Assembly (NCBI GenBank): GCA_017504065.1
Contig: JAFVRU010000074.1
Coordinates: forward strand, 1-12,487
Direction: 5' to 3'
From: Clostridia bacterium
GTDB taxonomy: Bacteria > Bacillota > Clostridia > Christensenellales > Borkfalkiaceae
Length of the DNA: 12,487 bases
Shown: positions 5,918 through 12,477 of the stretch, piece after piece
Position numbering within the stretch: position 1 is the first letter of the stretch
Layout: each line of letters opens with the position of its first letter
The notes under the pieces: generated by a model
Database searches by the model: none
Seen by the model: the letters and a program-made list of their open reading frames with translations, nothing else
What the model was told of the DNA's origin: nothing
Translations under genes and position numbers: made by a program

Positions 5918-8734
5918 ATGCAGGAAGAAATTGTCATCAGGGGAGCGAAAGAAAACAACTTAAAAAATATCGACGTCGTTATTCCGCGGAACAAGCTGAC
6001 GGTGTTCACGGGGGTATCGGGGAGCGGGAAATCCACACTCGCGTTCGATACGATCTTTGCGGAAGGGCAAAGACGGTACGTGGAGAGTTTATCGTCGTAC
6101 GCGCGGCAATTTTTAGGGCAAATGGAAAAACCCGACGTCGAGAGCATCGACGGGCTTTCGCCCGCCAACTCCATCGATCAGAAAACGACTTCGCGCAACC
6201 CCCGCTCGACGGTGGGTACGGTAACGGAGATTTACGACTATTTCCGTTTATTATTCGCGCGGATCGGCGTGCCGCATTGTCCCAAGTGCGGACGGGAAAT
6301 CCGTCGGCAAACGGTGGACGAGATTTGCGACCGCGTTATGGCGATGCCCGAAGGGAGTAAAATTCTCGTCAACGCGCCCGTAGTCCGCGGTAGGAAAGGC
6401 GAGTACGTCAAAGAGCTCGCAGGGTTTAAAAAGAGCGGTTACGGACGAGTCAAGATCGACGGGATTGTGTACGATTTACAGGAAGAAATCAAGCTGGAAA
6501 AGAACGTCAAACACAACGTTTCCGTCGTTGTGGACAGGCTCGTGATCAAACCGACCGTGCAAAAGCGGTTGACGGACAGTTTGGAAGCGGCGTTAAAGCT
6601 CGCCGACGGGCTTGTGATCATTGATTGCGACGGGCAGGAAGAACTCTTTTCCGTCAATTACGCTTGTCCCGATTGCGGAATTTCCATTGAAGAAATCGAA
6701 CCGAGAATGTTCTCGTTCAATACCGTATACGGCGCGTGTCCGACTTGTTCGGGGTTGGGGTTCAAGCAGTTCGTCGATCCCGATTTGATTTGTCCCGACA
6801 AGACGAAAACGCTCCGAGAAGGCGCAATGCGGGTTACGGGTTGGAACTTGGGCTCGAACTCGATGGCGCTGATGGAGCTTTCCGCGCTCTCGCGGGCGTA
6901 CGGGTTTTCGCTGGACGTGCCCGTGAAAGATTTGCCGTCGGAGATTTACGACGTTTTGATGTACGGCAGCGAAGAACGGGTGGATATGCAATACCAGACC
7001 CGATCGTTCAGCGGGAGTTTCAAAAAGACGTGGGAAGGCTACGTTAACAATTTGCAACGCCGATACGCGAACACGACTTCGGACGGGGTCAAGAGCGATA
7101 TCGAACGGTTGATGCGCAACGCGCCCTGCGACGGTTGCGGCGGGAAGCGGTTGAAAAAGGAAGCGCTTGCCGTGTACGTCGGCGGAAAGAATATCTGGGA
7201 ACTTTGCGAAATGTCCGTAGACAACCTGTGCGCGTTTATGGACGGCTTGATGGAAAAACTGACCAAGACCGAGCATTTGATCGCGGACGCAATCATCAAA
7301 GAAATCAACAGTCGTTTGGGCTTTTTGCGCAACGTGGGCTTGAACTATTTAACGCTTACCCGTACGGCGGTTACGCTGTCGGGCGGGGAGAGCCAACGAA
7401 TCCGTTTGGCTACGCAAATCGGCAGCGCGTTGACGGGCGTACTGTATATTTTGGACGAGCCGAGTATCGGCTTACACCAACGGGATAACGAAAAATTGCT
7501 CGCTTCGCTCAAAGGCTTGCGGGATCTTGGGAACACGCTCATCGTCGTTGAACACGACGAAGACACGATGCGCGCGGCGGATTATATCGTGGATATCGGT
7601 CCGAGAGCGGGCGTACACGGCGGGGAAGTCGTGGCTTGCGGAACGCAGGAAGAAATCATGCGCGAACCGCGCTCGGTTACGGGCGATTATCTGGCGGGCA
7701 GACGGAAGATTGAAACGCCGCTCGTGCGGGCGAAACCGAGTGAAAAATGGCTGCAAATCAACGGCTGTAAACAAAACAATTTGAAGAATATCAACGTGCG
7801 TGTGCCCGTGGGCTTGATTACGGCGGTTACGGGCGTTTCGGGGAGCGGTAAATCCAGCTTCGTCAACGAGATTGTGTATCCGATGCTCGCAAACGCGCAT
7901 AACGGCGCGAAACACGCGCAAGGGAAGTACGAGCAAGCAAGCGGCGTGGAATATTTCGACAAGGTCATCGCGATCGATCAATCCCCGATCGGGCGTACGC
8001 CGCGCAGCAATCCCGCGACGTATACGGGCGTATTCAACGCCATTCGGGATTTGTTTTCCATGACCCCCGACGCGAAAGAACGGGGGTATAAAGCGGGTCG
8101 GTTCTCATTCAACGTTTCGGGGGGCAGGTGCGAGCATTGCTTCGGGGACGGAATCATCAAGATCGAAATGCATTTCTTGCCCGATATTTTCGTGCCCTGC
8201 GAAGTCTGCGGCGGCAAACGCTATAACCGCGAAACCTTGGAAGTCAAATACAAGGGCAAGAGTATTTCCGACGTATTGGAAATGACCGTGGAAGAAGCTT
8301 GCGAGTTCTTTCAACCCGTGCCGAGCATTTATAATAAGATCAAAACGCTCCGCGACGTGGGGTTGGGATATATCAAGCTTGGGCAGAGCTCCACGACTCT
8401 GTCGGGCGGGGAAGCGCAGCGGGTCAAGCTCGCTACCGAGCTCGCCAAGCGTTCGACGGGCAAAACGATGTATATTTTGGACGAGCCGACGACGGGGCTG
8501 CACAGCTACGACGTGGATAAGCTGATCAAGATTCTATTACAGCTTCGCGAAGGCGGGAATACGGTGCTGGTCATCGAGCATAATTTGGACGTGATCAAGA
8601 CGGCGGATTACGTGATCGATCTCGGTCCGGAAGGCGGGAATGGCGGCGGGGAGATCGTTTGCGAAGGCTCGCCCGAAGAAGTGGCGGAAAACGCAAACAG
8701 TTACACGGGGCGGTTTTTGAAAAAAATTCTGTAA
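5918..8734 (+). CDS. uvrA: UvrABC system protein A (excinuclease ATPase)
   Basis: UvrA is the damage sensor of nucleotide excision repair: a dimeric ABC-type ATPase that delivers UvrB to lesions. The 938 residues match the usual ~940. Nucleotide-binding half 1 has Walker A GVSGSGKS (32-39), signature LSGGES (487-492) and Walker B ILDEP (Asp513-Glu514). Half 2 has Walker A GVSGSGKS (639-646), signature LSGGEA (828-833) and DEPTTG (from Asp855). Zinc modules are intact: CPDC/CPTC (250-253, 274-277) and CEHC/CEVC (738-741, 761-764), plus family CxxC pairs at 121-124 and 404-407. The long inserts in each half are typical of true UvrA. The start is ATG 5918, with AAGGA 11 bases upstream; a 15-base gap to uvrB shows one operon. 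No promoter of its own is visible. Confidence 0.97.
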   Translation: MQEEIVIRGAKENNLKNIDVVIPRNKLTVFTGVSGSGKSTLAFDTIFAEGQRRYVESLSSYARQFLGQMEKPDVESIDGLSPANSIDQKTTSRNPRSTVGTVTEIYDYFRLLFARIGVPHCPKCGREIRRQTVDEICDRVMAMPEGSKILVNAPVVRGRKGEYVKELAGFKKSGYGRVKIDGIVYDLQEEIKLEKNVKHNVSVVVDRLVIKPTVQKRLTDSLEAALKLADGLVIIDCDGQEELFSVNYACPDCGISIEEIEPRMFSFNTVYGACPTCSGLGFKQFVDPDLICPDKTKTLREGAMRVTGWNLGSNSMALMELSALSRAYGFSLDVPVKDLPSEIYDVLMYGSEERVDMQYQTRSFSGSFKKTWEGYVNNLQRRYANTTSDGVKSDIERLMRNAPCDGCGGKRLKKEALAVYVGGKNIWELCEMSVDNLCAFMDGLMEKLTKTEHLIADAIIKEINSRLGFLRNVGLNYLTLTRTAVTLSGGESQRIRLATQIGSALTGVLYILDEPSIGLHQRDNEKLLASLKGLRDLGNTLIVVEHDEDTMRAADYIVDIGPRAGVHGGEVVACGTQEEIMREPRSVTGDYLAGRRKIETPLVRAKPSEKWLQINGCKQNNLKNINVRVPVGLITAVTGVSGSGKSSFVNEIVYPMLANAHNGAKHAQGKYEQASGVEYFDKVIAIDQSPIGRTPRSNPATYTGVFNAIRDLFSMTPDAKERGYKAGRFSFNVSGGRCEHCFGDGIIKIEMHFLPDIFVPCEVCGGKRYNRETLEVKYKGKSISDVLEMTVEEACEFFQPVPSIYNKIKTLRDVGLGYIKLGQSSTTLSGGEAQRVKLATELAKRSTGKTMYILDEPTTGLHSYDVDKLIKILLQLREGGNTVLVIEHNLDVIKTADYVIDLGPEGGNGGGEIVCEGSPEEVAENANSYTGRFLKKIL

Positions 8735-8744
8735 TTTTATAAGG

Positions 8745-8758
8745 GGATTTGCAAATCC
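8745..8758. promoter_or_regulatory. perfect 14-bp palindrome abutting the aminotransferase -35 box
   Basis: GGATTTGCAAATCC reads the same on both strands and ends one base before the -35 hexamer (8759-8764). That position suits a repressor or activator site. As RNA it could also fold at the end of the uvrA transcript, with two further G-U pairs, but no U-run follows, so it is a poor terminator. The binding protein is unknown. Confidence 0.5.
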
Positions 8759-8788
8759 TTGACCTTGGTAGGCGGGGCGTGGTATAAT
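8759..8788 (+). promoter_or_regulatory. sigma-A-type promoter of the aminotransferase gene, extended -10
   Basis: TTGACC (8759-8764), an 18-base spacer and TATAAT (8783-8788), preceded by TGG, give a near-consensus promoter with an extended -10. The expected start near 8795 falls on the AAGGAG (8795-8800), so the mRNA leader would be only about 14 bases long. Confidence 0.85.
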
Positions 8789-8808
8789 ACCCGTAAGGAG
8801 AAAGAGTT

Positions 8809-10008
8809 ATGTATAACGAGCAAATGTACGCGTTGGGCAGTAAACGTTCGACGATACGGGAAATTTTCGAATACGCGAAACAACGCGCCGACGAGATCGG
8901 GGCGGAGAACGTGTTCGATTTTTCCATCGGCAATCCGTCCGTGCCCGCGCCCAAAGCCGTGGACGAGTGTATTCGGCGGTTGCTTGACCAAACTCCGTCC
9001 GTGGAATTGCACGGCTATACTTCCGCGCAAGGGGATCGGGGCGTACGGGAAAAAATCGCGGCGAATTTCGCCAAACGGTTCGGCGTTTCTTTGACGGCGG
9101 ACGATTTATACATGACTTGCGGGGCGGCGGCTTCTTTGACGATCACGCTGCGCGCGCTCACCAACGCAGGGGACGAGTTTCTCGTGTTCGCGCCCTATTT
9201 CCCCGAATACCGTGTGTTCGTGGAAGCGACGGGGGCGAGCTTGCGGGTGCTCCCGTGTGATCCGAATACGTTACAGCCCGATTTAGAGAGCTTGGAAAAG
9301 GCGTTAAATCCGCGCGTTAAAGGCGTGTTGATCAATTCCCCGAACAATCCGTCGGGGGTGGTGTACGGCGCGGAAACGCTGCAAAAACTTGCGGAAATTT
9401 TGCGAAAAAAATCCGCGGAGTACGGCGCGCCGATCTATTGGATTTCTGACGAGCCGTATCGGGAGCTCGTTTACGATACGAAAACGGTCGTGGGGTGTCC
9501 GATGGCGTATTATGACGATACGGTCGTTTGTTATTCCTACTCCAAATCGCTTTCGATGCCCGGGGAGCGGATCGGCTATATCGCGATTTCTCCGACGGCA
9601 ACGGACAATCGGGCGTTGTACGCGGCGGTATGCGGCGCGGGTAGATCGCTCGGGTACGTGTGCGCGCCCGCGCTCTTTCAAAGAGTGGCGGCGGAATGCG
9701 ACGGCTTGACCGCCGATCTCGGCGTGTATAAGCGTAACCGCGATCTTTTATACAACGCTTTGACGGAGTACGGTTTCAAGTGCGTTTATCCCGACGGCGC
9801 GTTCTATTTATTCGTGCAGGCGGCGGAAGGGTCGGCGAAAGCGTTTTGCGAACGGGCGAAGAAGCAGGAGTTGCTATTTGTCGCGGGCGACGATTTCGGC
9901 TGCGAAGGCTACGTTCGGATCGCGTATTGCGTGCCGACGGAGAAGATCGAACGCGCTTTGCCGAGATTTCAGGCGCTTGCGGAAGAATACGGATTACGCA
10001 AAAAATAA
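8809..10008 (+). CDS. class I PLP-dependent aminotransferase (aspartate aminotransferase-like)
   Basis: A cytosolic fold-type I aminotransferase of 399 residues. The N-terminus (MYALGSKRSTIREIFEYAKQ, then FDFSIGNPSVPAP) matches the clostridial group often annotated as aspartate aminotransferase. Visible active-site elements are NNPSG (179-183), the aspartate that pairs with the PLP ring nitrogen in DEPYREL (Asp214), the Schiff-base lysine in SYSKSLSMPGERIGY (Lys246), and the substrate-carboxylate arginine in GYVRIAY (Arg370). The amino donor cannot be fixed from sequence; aspartate, alanine or aromatic/branched-chain substrates are all seen in this fold. The ATG has AAGGAG 8 bases upstream. 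An in-frame ATG five codons later is less well placed. The gene has its own promoter, and the next gene has another, so it is probably monocistronic. No intrinsic terminator is visible after the stop. Confidence 0.92.
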   Translation: MYNEQMYALGSKRSTIREIFEYAKQRADEIGAENVFDFSIGNPSVPAPKAVDECIRRLLDQTPSVELHGYTSAQGDRGVREKIAANFAKRFGVSLTADDLYMTCGAAASLTITLRALTNAGDEFLVFAPYFPEYRVFVEATGASLRVLPCDPNTLQPDLESLEKALNPRVKGVLINSPNNPSGVVYGAETLQKLAEILRKKSAEYGAPIYWISDEPYRELVYDTKTVVGCPMAYYDDTVVCYSYSKSLSMPGERIGYIAISPTATDNRALYAAVCGAGRSLGYVCAPALFQRVAAECDGLTADLGVYKRNRDLLYNALTEYGFKCVYPDGAFYLFVQAAEGSAKAFCERAKKQELLFVAGDDFGCEGYVRIAYCVPTEKIERALPRFQALAEEYGLRKK

Positions 10009-10051
10009 TTTCAAAAAAATTTAAAAAAATATAAAAAAACGTTTCAAAAAA
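10000..10051. promoter_or_regulatory. phased A-tracts / UP-like element upstream of the rpmG promoter
   Basis: Runs of six or seven A start at 10000, 10013, 10023, 10033 and 10046. The three central A7 tracts repeat at exactly 10 bases, close to one helical turn, the arrangement known to curve DNA. The last tract (10046-10051) lies two bases before the -35 box, where an alpha-CTD-binding UP element would sit. The first run includes the last codons of the aminotransferase gene. Strong A-tract upstream elements are typical of ribosomal promoters. Confidence 0.65.
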
Positions 10052-10053
10052 GA

Positions 10054-10082
10054 TTGACAACCCCTTGAAAGTGTGGTAAACT
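10054..10082 (+). promoter_or_regulatory. sigma-A-type promoter of the rpmG-secE-nusG-rplK-rplA cluster
   Basis: A consensus -35 TTGACA (10054-10059), a 17-base spacer and TAAACT (10077-10082) preceded by TGG (extended -10). The start should be near 10089. No equally good promoter appears before secE, nusG or rplK, so this one may drive the whole cluster. Confidence 0.85.
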
Positions 10083-10090
10083 ATGTTCAC

Positions 10091-10116
10091 GCACCCGAAA
10101 TGGGGTGTAATTTTTT
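10091..10116 (+). promoter_or_regulatory. 5'-end hairpin with U-run in the rpmG leader
   Basis: GCACCC (10091-10096) can pair with GGGTGT (10103-10108, last pair G-U) around a GAAATG loop, followed by AATTTTTT (10109-10116). It looks like a small terminator or attenuator but starts only a base or two after the predicted transcription start. A 5' stabilising stem is therefore as likely as attenuation. The rpmG ribosome binding site follows 4 bases later. Confidence 0.45.
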
Positions 10117-10132
10117 GTATGGAGTTTTGATT

Positions 10133-10297
10133 ATGGCAACCAAAACGGCAAGAGCCAAAATTACATTTGAATGTACCGAATGCAAACGCAGAAACTACGA
10201 CAGCATTAAGAACAAGAAGAACGATCCCGACAGATTGACGTTGAGCAAATACTGCCCGTTCTGCAAAAAGCATACGGATCACAAAGAATCCAAATAA
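10133..10297 (+). CDS. rpmG: 50S ribosomal protein bL33, zinc-binding type
   Basis: A 54-residue protein of the large ribosomal subunit, the normal length for bL33. It starts MATKTARAKITFECTECK and ends in a lysine-rich tail. Two CxxC pairs (Cys14/Cys17 in CTEC, Cys41/Cys44 in CPFC) make it the zinc-ribbon (C+) form. Bacillota often keep a second, cysteine-free L33 elsewhere that takes over under zinc limitation; none is in this window. I chose ATG 10133 because GGAG (10121-10124) is 8 bases upstream and the family starts here. A longer in-frame GTG at 10073 lies inside the promoter. Position before secE-nusG is the classical one. Confidence 0.96.
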   Translation: MATKTARAKITFECTECKRRNYDSIKNKKNDPDRLTLSKYCPFCKKHTDHKESK

Positions 10298-10304
10298 GGT
10301 TAAA

Positions 10305-10348
10305 GCGCACGCAAGCAGGGGGACAACCCTGCCGATGACGTTGTGCGC
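10305..10348 (+). other. nested stem-loop between rpmG and secE
   Basis: An outer stem GCGCAC (10305-10310) with GTGCGC (10343-10348) encloses an inner stem GCAGGG (10315-10320) with CCCTGC (10327-10332) around the loop GGACAA. Both are perfect 6-bp GC-rich helices filling nearly the whole 65-base gap. The structure ends 2 bases before the secE Shine-Dalgarno (AAGGGG 10351-10356). No U-run follows, so it is not a standard terminator. It may be an RNA processing or translational control element. Confidence 0.55.
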
Positions 10349-10362
10349 GTAAGGGGTACACA

Positions 10363-10590
10363 ATGGCAAACGCAACAAAGACAAAGAACAAGAAACCGAA
10401 TTGGTTTCGTCGTGTCGGCGCGAAATTCAAGGAAACGTTTTCGGAATTAAAAAGGGTAACGTGGCCGAAATTCACCACCGTATTGAAAACGACGGGCGTC
10501 GTGCTCGTGGTCGTAGCGGCTTTCCTTTTGGTCGTAACGGGTATTGATTACGGTCTGGGCGAATTGTTGGACGCTATCACGAATGCGTGA
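10363..10590 (+). CDS. secE: preprotein translocase subunit SecE
   Basis: SecE is the essential small subunit of the SecYEG protein-export channel; it clamps SecY in the cytoplasmic membrane. The 75-residue protein is the short, single-span form usual outside gamma-proteobacteria. It has a lysine-rich cytosolic N-terminus, the amphipathic helix with the signature ETFSELKRVTWPKFTTVLKT (residues ~24-43), and one membrane segment at about 44-61 (TGVVLVVVAAFLLVVTGI). AAGGGG (10351-10356) stands 6 bases before the ATG. It lies between rpmG and nusG, 18 bases from the latter, the standard bacterial order. Confidence 0.95.
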   Translation: MANATKTKNKKPNWFRRVGAKFKETFSELKRVTWPKFTTVLKTTGVVLVVVAAFLLVVTGIDYGLGELLDAITNA

Positions 10591-10608
10591 ATCGGAGGAT
10601 AGAGCAGT

Positions 10609-11169
10609 ATGCCGATGAACGAAGAACCGAAATGGTACATTCTTCATACCTATTCGGGCTATGAAGCAATGGTAAAAGACAGCTTGGAAAAGCTGATCGA
10701 AAACAACAATTTAGGCGATTATATCGTCGATTTGAAAATTCCGATGGAGCAAGTCATCGAAGAAGAGAACGGGAAGCGCAAAGTAGTCGAAAGAAAACTT
10801 TTGCCCTGCTACGTCTTTATTAAGATGATTTACACCAACCAAATTTGGTATTACGTTACGAGTACGCGTGGCGTAACGGGTTTCTGCGGTCCGCAAGGCA
10901 GACCGATTCCCATGAAAGAAGAAGAAATCCGCAAAATGCGCTTGGAAGAATTCCGCTCGGAAGAAATTTTCAAGATCGGGGATACGGTCTCCGTAGAAGA
11001 CGGTCCTTTGAAAGGGTTCTTGGGTACGATCAAGGAATTGAACGAAATGGCGCAAAAAGCCAAGATTGCCACGAGTATGTTCGGAAGAAGTACGGAAGTG
11101 GAAGTCTTGTATATCCAAATCAAGAAAGTGGACGCGCCTTTGCCCGAAGCGAACGCGGACGAAGAATAA
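10609..11169 (+). CDS. nusG: transcription termination/antitermination protein NusG
   Basis: NusG binds RNA polymerase through its NGN domain, modulates pausing and termination, and through its KOW domain can link polymerase to the ribosome or Rho. The 186 residues fit the family. The NGN domain (about 8-115) begins KWYILHTYSGYE and contains RKLLPCYVFIKM and the VTSTRGVTGFCG stretch. The KOW motif (about 124-165) reads KIGDTVSVEDGPLKGFLGTI. The C-terminal tail is acidic (ADEE). GGAGG (10594-10598) lies 10 bases before ATG 10609, while the internal ATG at 10615 is too far from it. It precedes rplK across a structured 105-base leader. Confidence 0.96.
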   Translation: MPMNEEPKWYILHTYSGYEAMVKDSLEKLIENNNLGDYIVDLKIPMEQVIEEENGKRKVVERKLLPCYVFIKMIYTNQIWYYVTSTRGVTGFCGPQGRPIPMKEEEIRKMRLEEFRSEEIFKIGDTVSVEDGPLKGFLGTIKELNEMAQKAKIATSMFGRSTEVEVLYIQIKKVDAPLPEANADEE

Positions 11170-11179
11170 TCCGTACTTG

Positions 11180-11259
11180 CGCCGTGAAAACGGCGACTTA
11201 ACATCGTTAAAAATGTGGGAGAGACGTCAAATCTTTCAAGGCGTCTTGTCAAAACCACA
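11180..11259 (+). promoter_or_regulatory. structured rplK-rplA leader, probable L1 autoregulatory site
   Basis: Three stem-loops follow one another. SL1 is CGCCGT/ACGGCG (11180-11195) with a GAAA tetraloop. SL2 is TTAAC/GTTAA (11198-11210). SL3 has an outer stem TGTGG (11214-11218) with CCACA (11255-11259), an asymmetric internal loop (GA against GTCAAAA), and an inner stem GAGACGTC (11221-11228) with GGCGTCTT (11240-11247), including three G-U pairs. Ribosomal protein L1 is known to repress the L11-L1 operon by binding a leader mimic of its 23S rRNA site, made of two helices around an asymmetric loop. SL3 fits that outline and ends beside the AGGAG (11261-11265). L1 binding is inferred. No good promoter is seen here. 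Confidence 0.6.
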
Positions 11260-11274
11260 AAGGAGAAAATATTT

Positions 11275-11700
11275 ATGGCTAAGAAAATCATGGCAGTCGT
11301 AAAATTGCAACTTCCCGCTGGTAAAGCTACTCCGGCTCCCCCCGTAGGTTCTACGCTTGGTCCCTTCGGTATCAACTTGCCCGGCTTTACGAAGGATTTC
11401 AATGCAAGAACGGCAGACAAACCCGGTCTCATTATCCCCGTAGTTGTAACGATCTATCAAGACCGTTCCTTCACGTTCATTTTGAAGACCCCCCCCGCAC
11501 CCGTTTTGATTAAGAAAGCACTCGGCATCGAAACGGCAAGCGCGAAACCCAACAGCGTGAAAGTAGGTAAATTGACGAAAGCGCAAGTAGAAGAAATTGC
11601 GAAGATGAAAATGCCCGACTTGAACTGCACGTCGTTGGAAAGCGCGATGAGCATGGTTGCAGGTACCGCACGCAGCATGGGCGTTACCGTAGAAGACTAA
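11275..11700 (+). CDS. rplK: 50S ribosomal protein uL11
   Basis: L11 binds the GTPase-associated region of 23S rRNA and takes part in factor binding and the stringent response. The length of 141 residues is canonical. The N-terminal domain begins MAKKIMAVVKLQLPAGKATP; the RNA-binding C-terminal domain runs from about residue 75 to TARSMGVTVED. The loop after the PAPPVG motif reads GSTLGPFGINLPGFTKDFN, where most bacteria have GPALGQHGVNIMEFCKAFN, so the second conserved proline of the thiostrepton-facing helix is serine (Ser26). I chose ATG 11275 from AGGAG at 11261-11265, 9 bases upstream; a longer in-frame GTG at 11215 lies inside the leader stem. Codons shift to GGT, GTA and CGT as expected for a highly expressed gene. 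Confidence 0.97.
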   Translation: MAKKIMAVVKLQLPAGKATPAPPVGSTLGPFGINLPGFTKDFNARTADKPGLIIPVVVTIYQDRSFTFILKTPPAPVLIKKALGIETASAKPNSVKVGKLTKAQVEEIAKMKMPDLNCTSLESAMSMVAGTARSMGVTVED

Positions 11701-11714
11701 GGAGGGAATCGGAT

Positions 11715-12401
11715 ATGAAACACGGAAAGAAATATCAAGATAGTGTAAAAGCATTCGATTTGACCAAACAATACGAAGCGGCGGAAGCTGTATCCGTATT
11801 GCTCGAAACGGCAAAAGCGAAATTTGACGAAACGATAGAATTACACGTTCGTTTGGGCGTAGACCCCCGTCAAGCGGATCAACAAGTCCGTGGCGTGCTC
11901 GTTCTTCCCAACGGTACGGGTAAAACGAAGAGAGTTTTGGTTATCGCGAAAGGCGCGAAAGCGGACGCGGCGGCTGCGGCAGGCGCGGATTACGTTGGCG
12001 CGGAAGAATTGATCGCGAAAATCCAAAACGACAACTGGTTCGATTTCGACGTTATGATCACGACGCCCGACATGATGGGTATGGTAGGTCGTATCGGTCG
12101 TGTACTCGGTCCGCAAGGCTTGATGCCGAACCCGAAATCGGGTACGGTTACGATGGACGTAGAAAAAGCGATCGCAGAAGTTAAGGCTGGTAAAGTAGAA
12201 TACAGACTTGACAAGACGGCGATTATCCACTGTCCGATCGGTAAGAAGAGCTTCGGTAAAGAAAAGCTTGTAGAAAACTTCACGGCGCTTATGGACGCAA
12301 TCATTAAGGCGAAGCCCGCGTCTGCAAAAGGTCAATACGTGAAGAGCGTAACGCTCGCGTCCACGATGGGCCCTGGCGTGAAAGTGCTTCCCAAGCTCTA
12401 A
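11715..12401 (+). CDS. rplA: 50S ribosomal protein uL1
   Basis: L1 forms the mobile L1 stalk at the E site, helps release deacylated tRNA, and represses translation of its own L11-L1 operon. The 228 residues match the family (~230). It opens MKHGKKYQDSVKAFDLTKQY and contains the GRIGRVLGPQGLMPNPKSGT signature in the middle domain; it closes with STMGPGVKVLP. The RNA-binding residues of domain I lie in the N- and C-terminal parts, both complete. GGAGG (11701-11705) directly follows the rplK stop and stands 9 bases before the ATG, so the two genes form a coupled pair. rplJ and rplL are the usual next genes but lie outside the window. Confidence 0.97.
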   Translation: MKHGKKYQDSVKAFDLTKQYEAAEAVSVLLETAKAKFDETIELHVRLGVDPRQADQQVRGVLVLPNGTGKTKRVLVIAKGAKADAAAAAGADYVGAEELIAKIQNDNWFDFDVMITTPDMMGMVGRIGRVLGPQGLMPNPKSGTVTMDVEKAIAEVKAGKVEYRLDKTAIIHCPIGKKSFGKEKLVENFTALMDAIIKAKPASAKGQYVKSVTLASTMGPGVKVLPKL

Positions 12402-12439
12402 TAGCATAGCGAAAAAAATCGCAAAAAAAGAAAAATTTT

Positions 12440-12477
12440 CGTCAAAGGCGGTTAAAAACGGTTGACTGCCTTTGACG
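12440..12477 (+). promoter_or_regulatory. long hairpin after rplA: possible rplJ (L10) leader
   Basis: CGTCAAAGGC (12440-12449) and GCCTTTGACG (12468-12477) are perfectly complementary. The helix continues inward (GGTT region with GACT) to about 14 bp when G-U pairs are allowed, leaving a 10-base loop. No U-run follows, so it does not terminate rplA. In Bacillota the rplJ-rplL genes come next and carry an L10-binding leader; this hairpin could be its first part. The right arm also overlaps a promoter-like TTGACT (12462-12467), with TGATAT starting 14 bases later at the window edge. The bases between rplA and the hairpin (12402-12439) are A-rich with only a 4-bp stem. Confidence 0.45.

Noticed and set aside
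8741..8764. Palindrome after uvrA as an intrinsic terminator
   Set aside because: The stem is short once a loop is allowed and no U-run follows; it fits an operator next to the -35 box better.
10298..10362. tRNA-Trp gene between rpmG and secE, as in some relatives
   Set aside because: The gap is only 65 bases and lacks T-loop, anticodon and CCA features; it folds into a simple nested hairpin instead.
12409..12422. Terminator after rplA from GCGA...TCGC
   Set aside because: The stem is only 4 bp and is followed by A's rather than T's on the + strand; read-through to the next ribosomal genes is expected.
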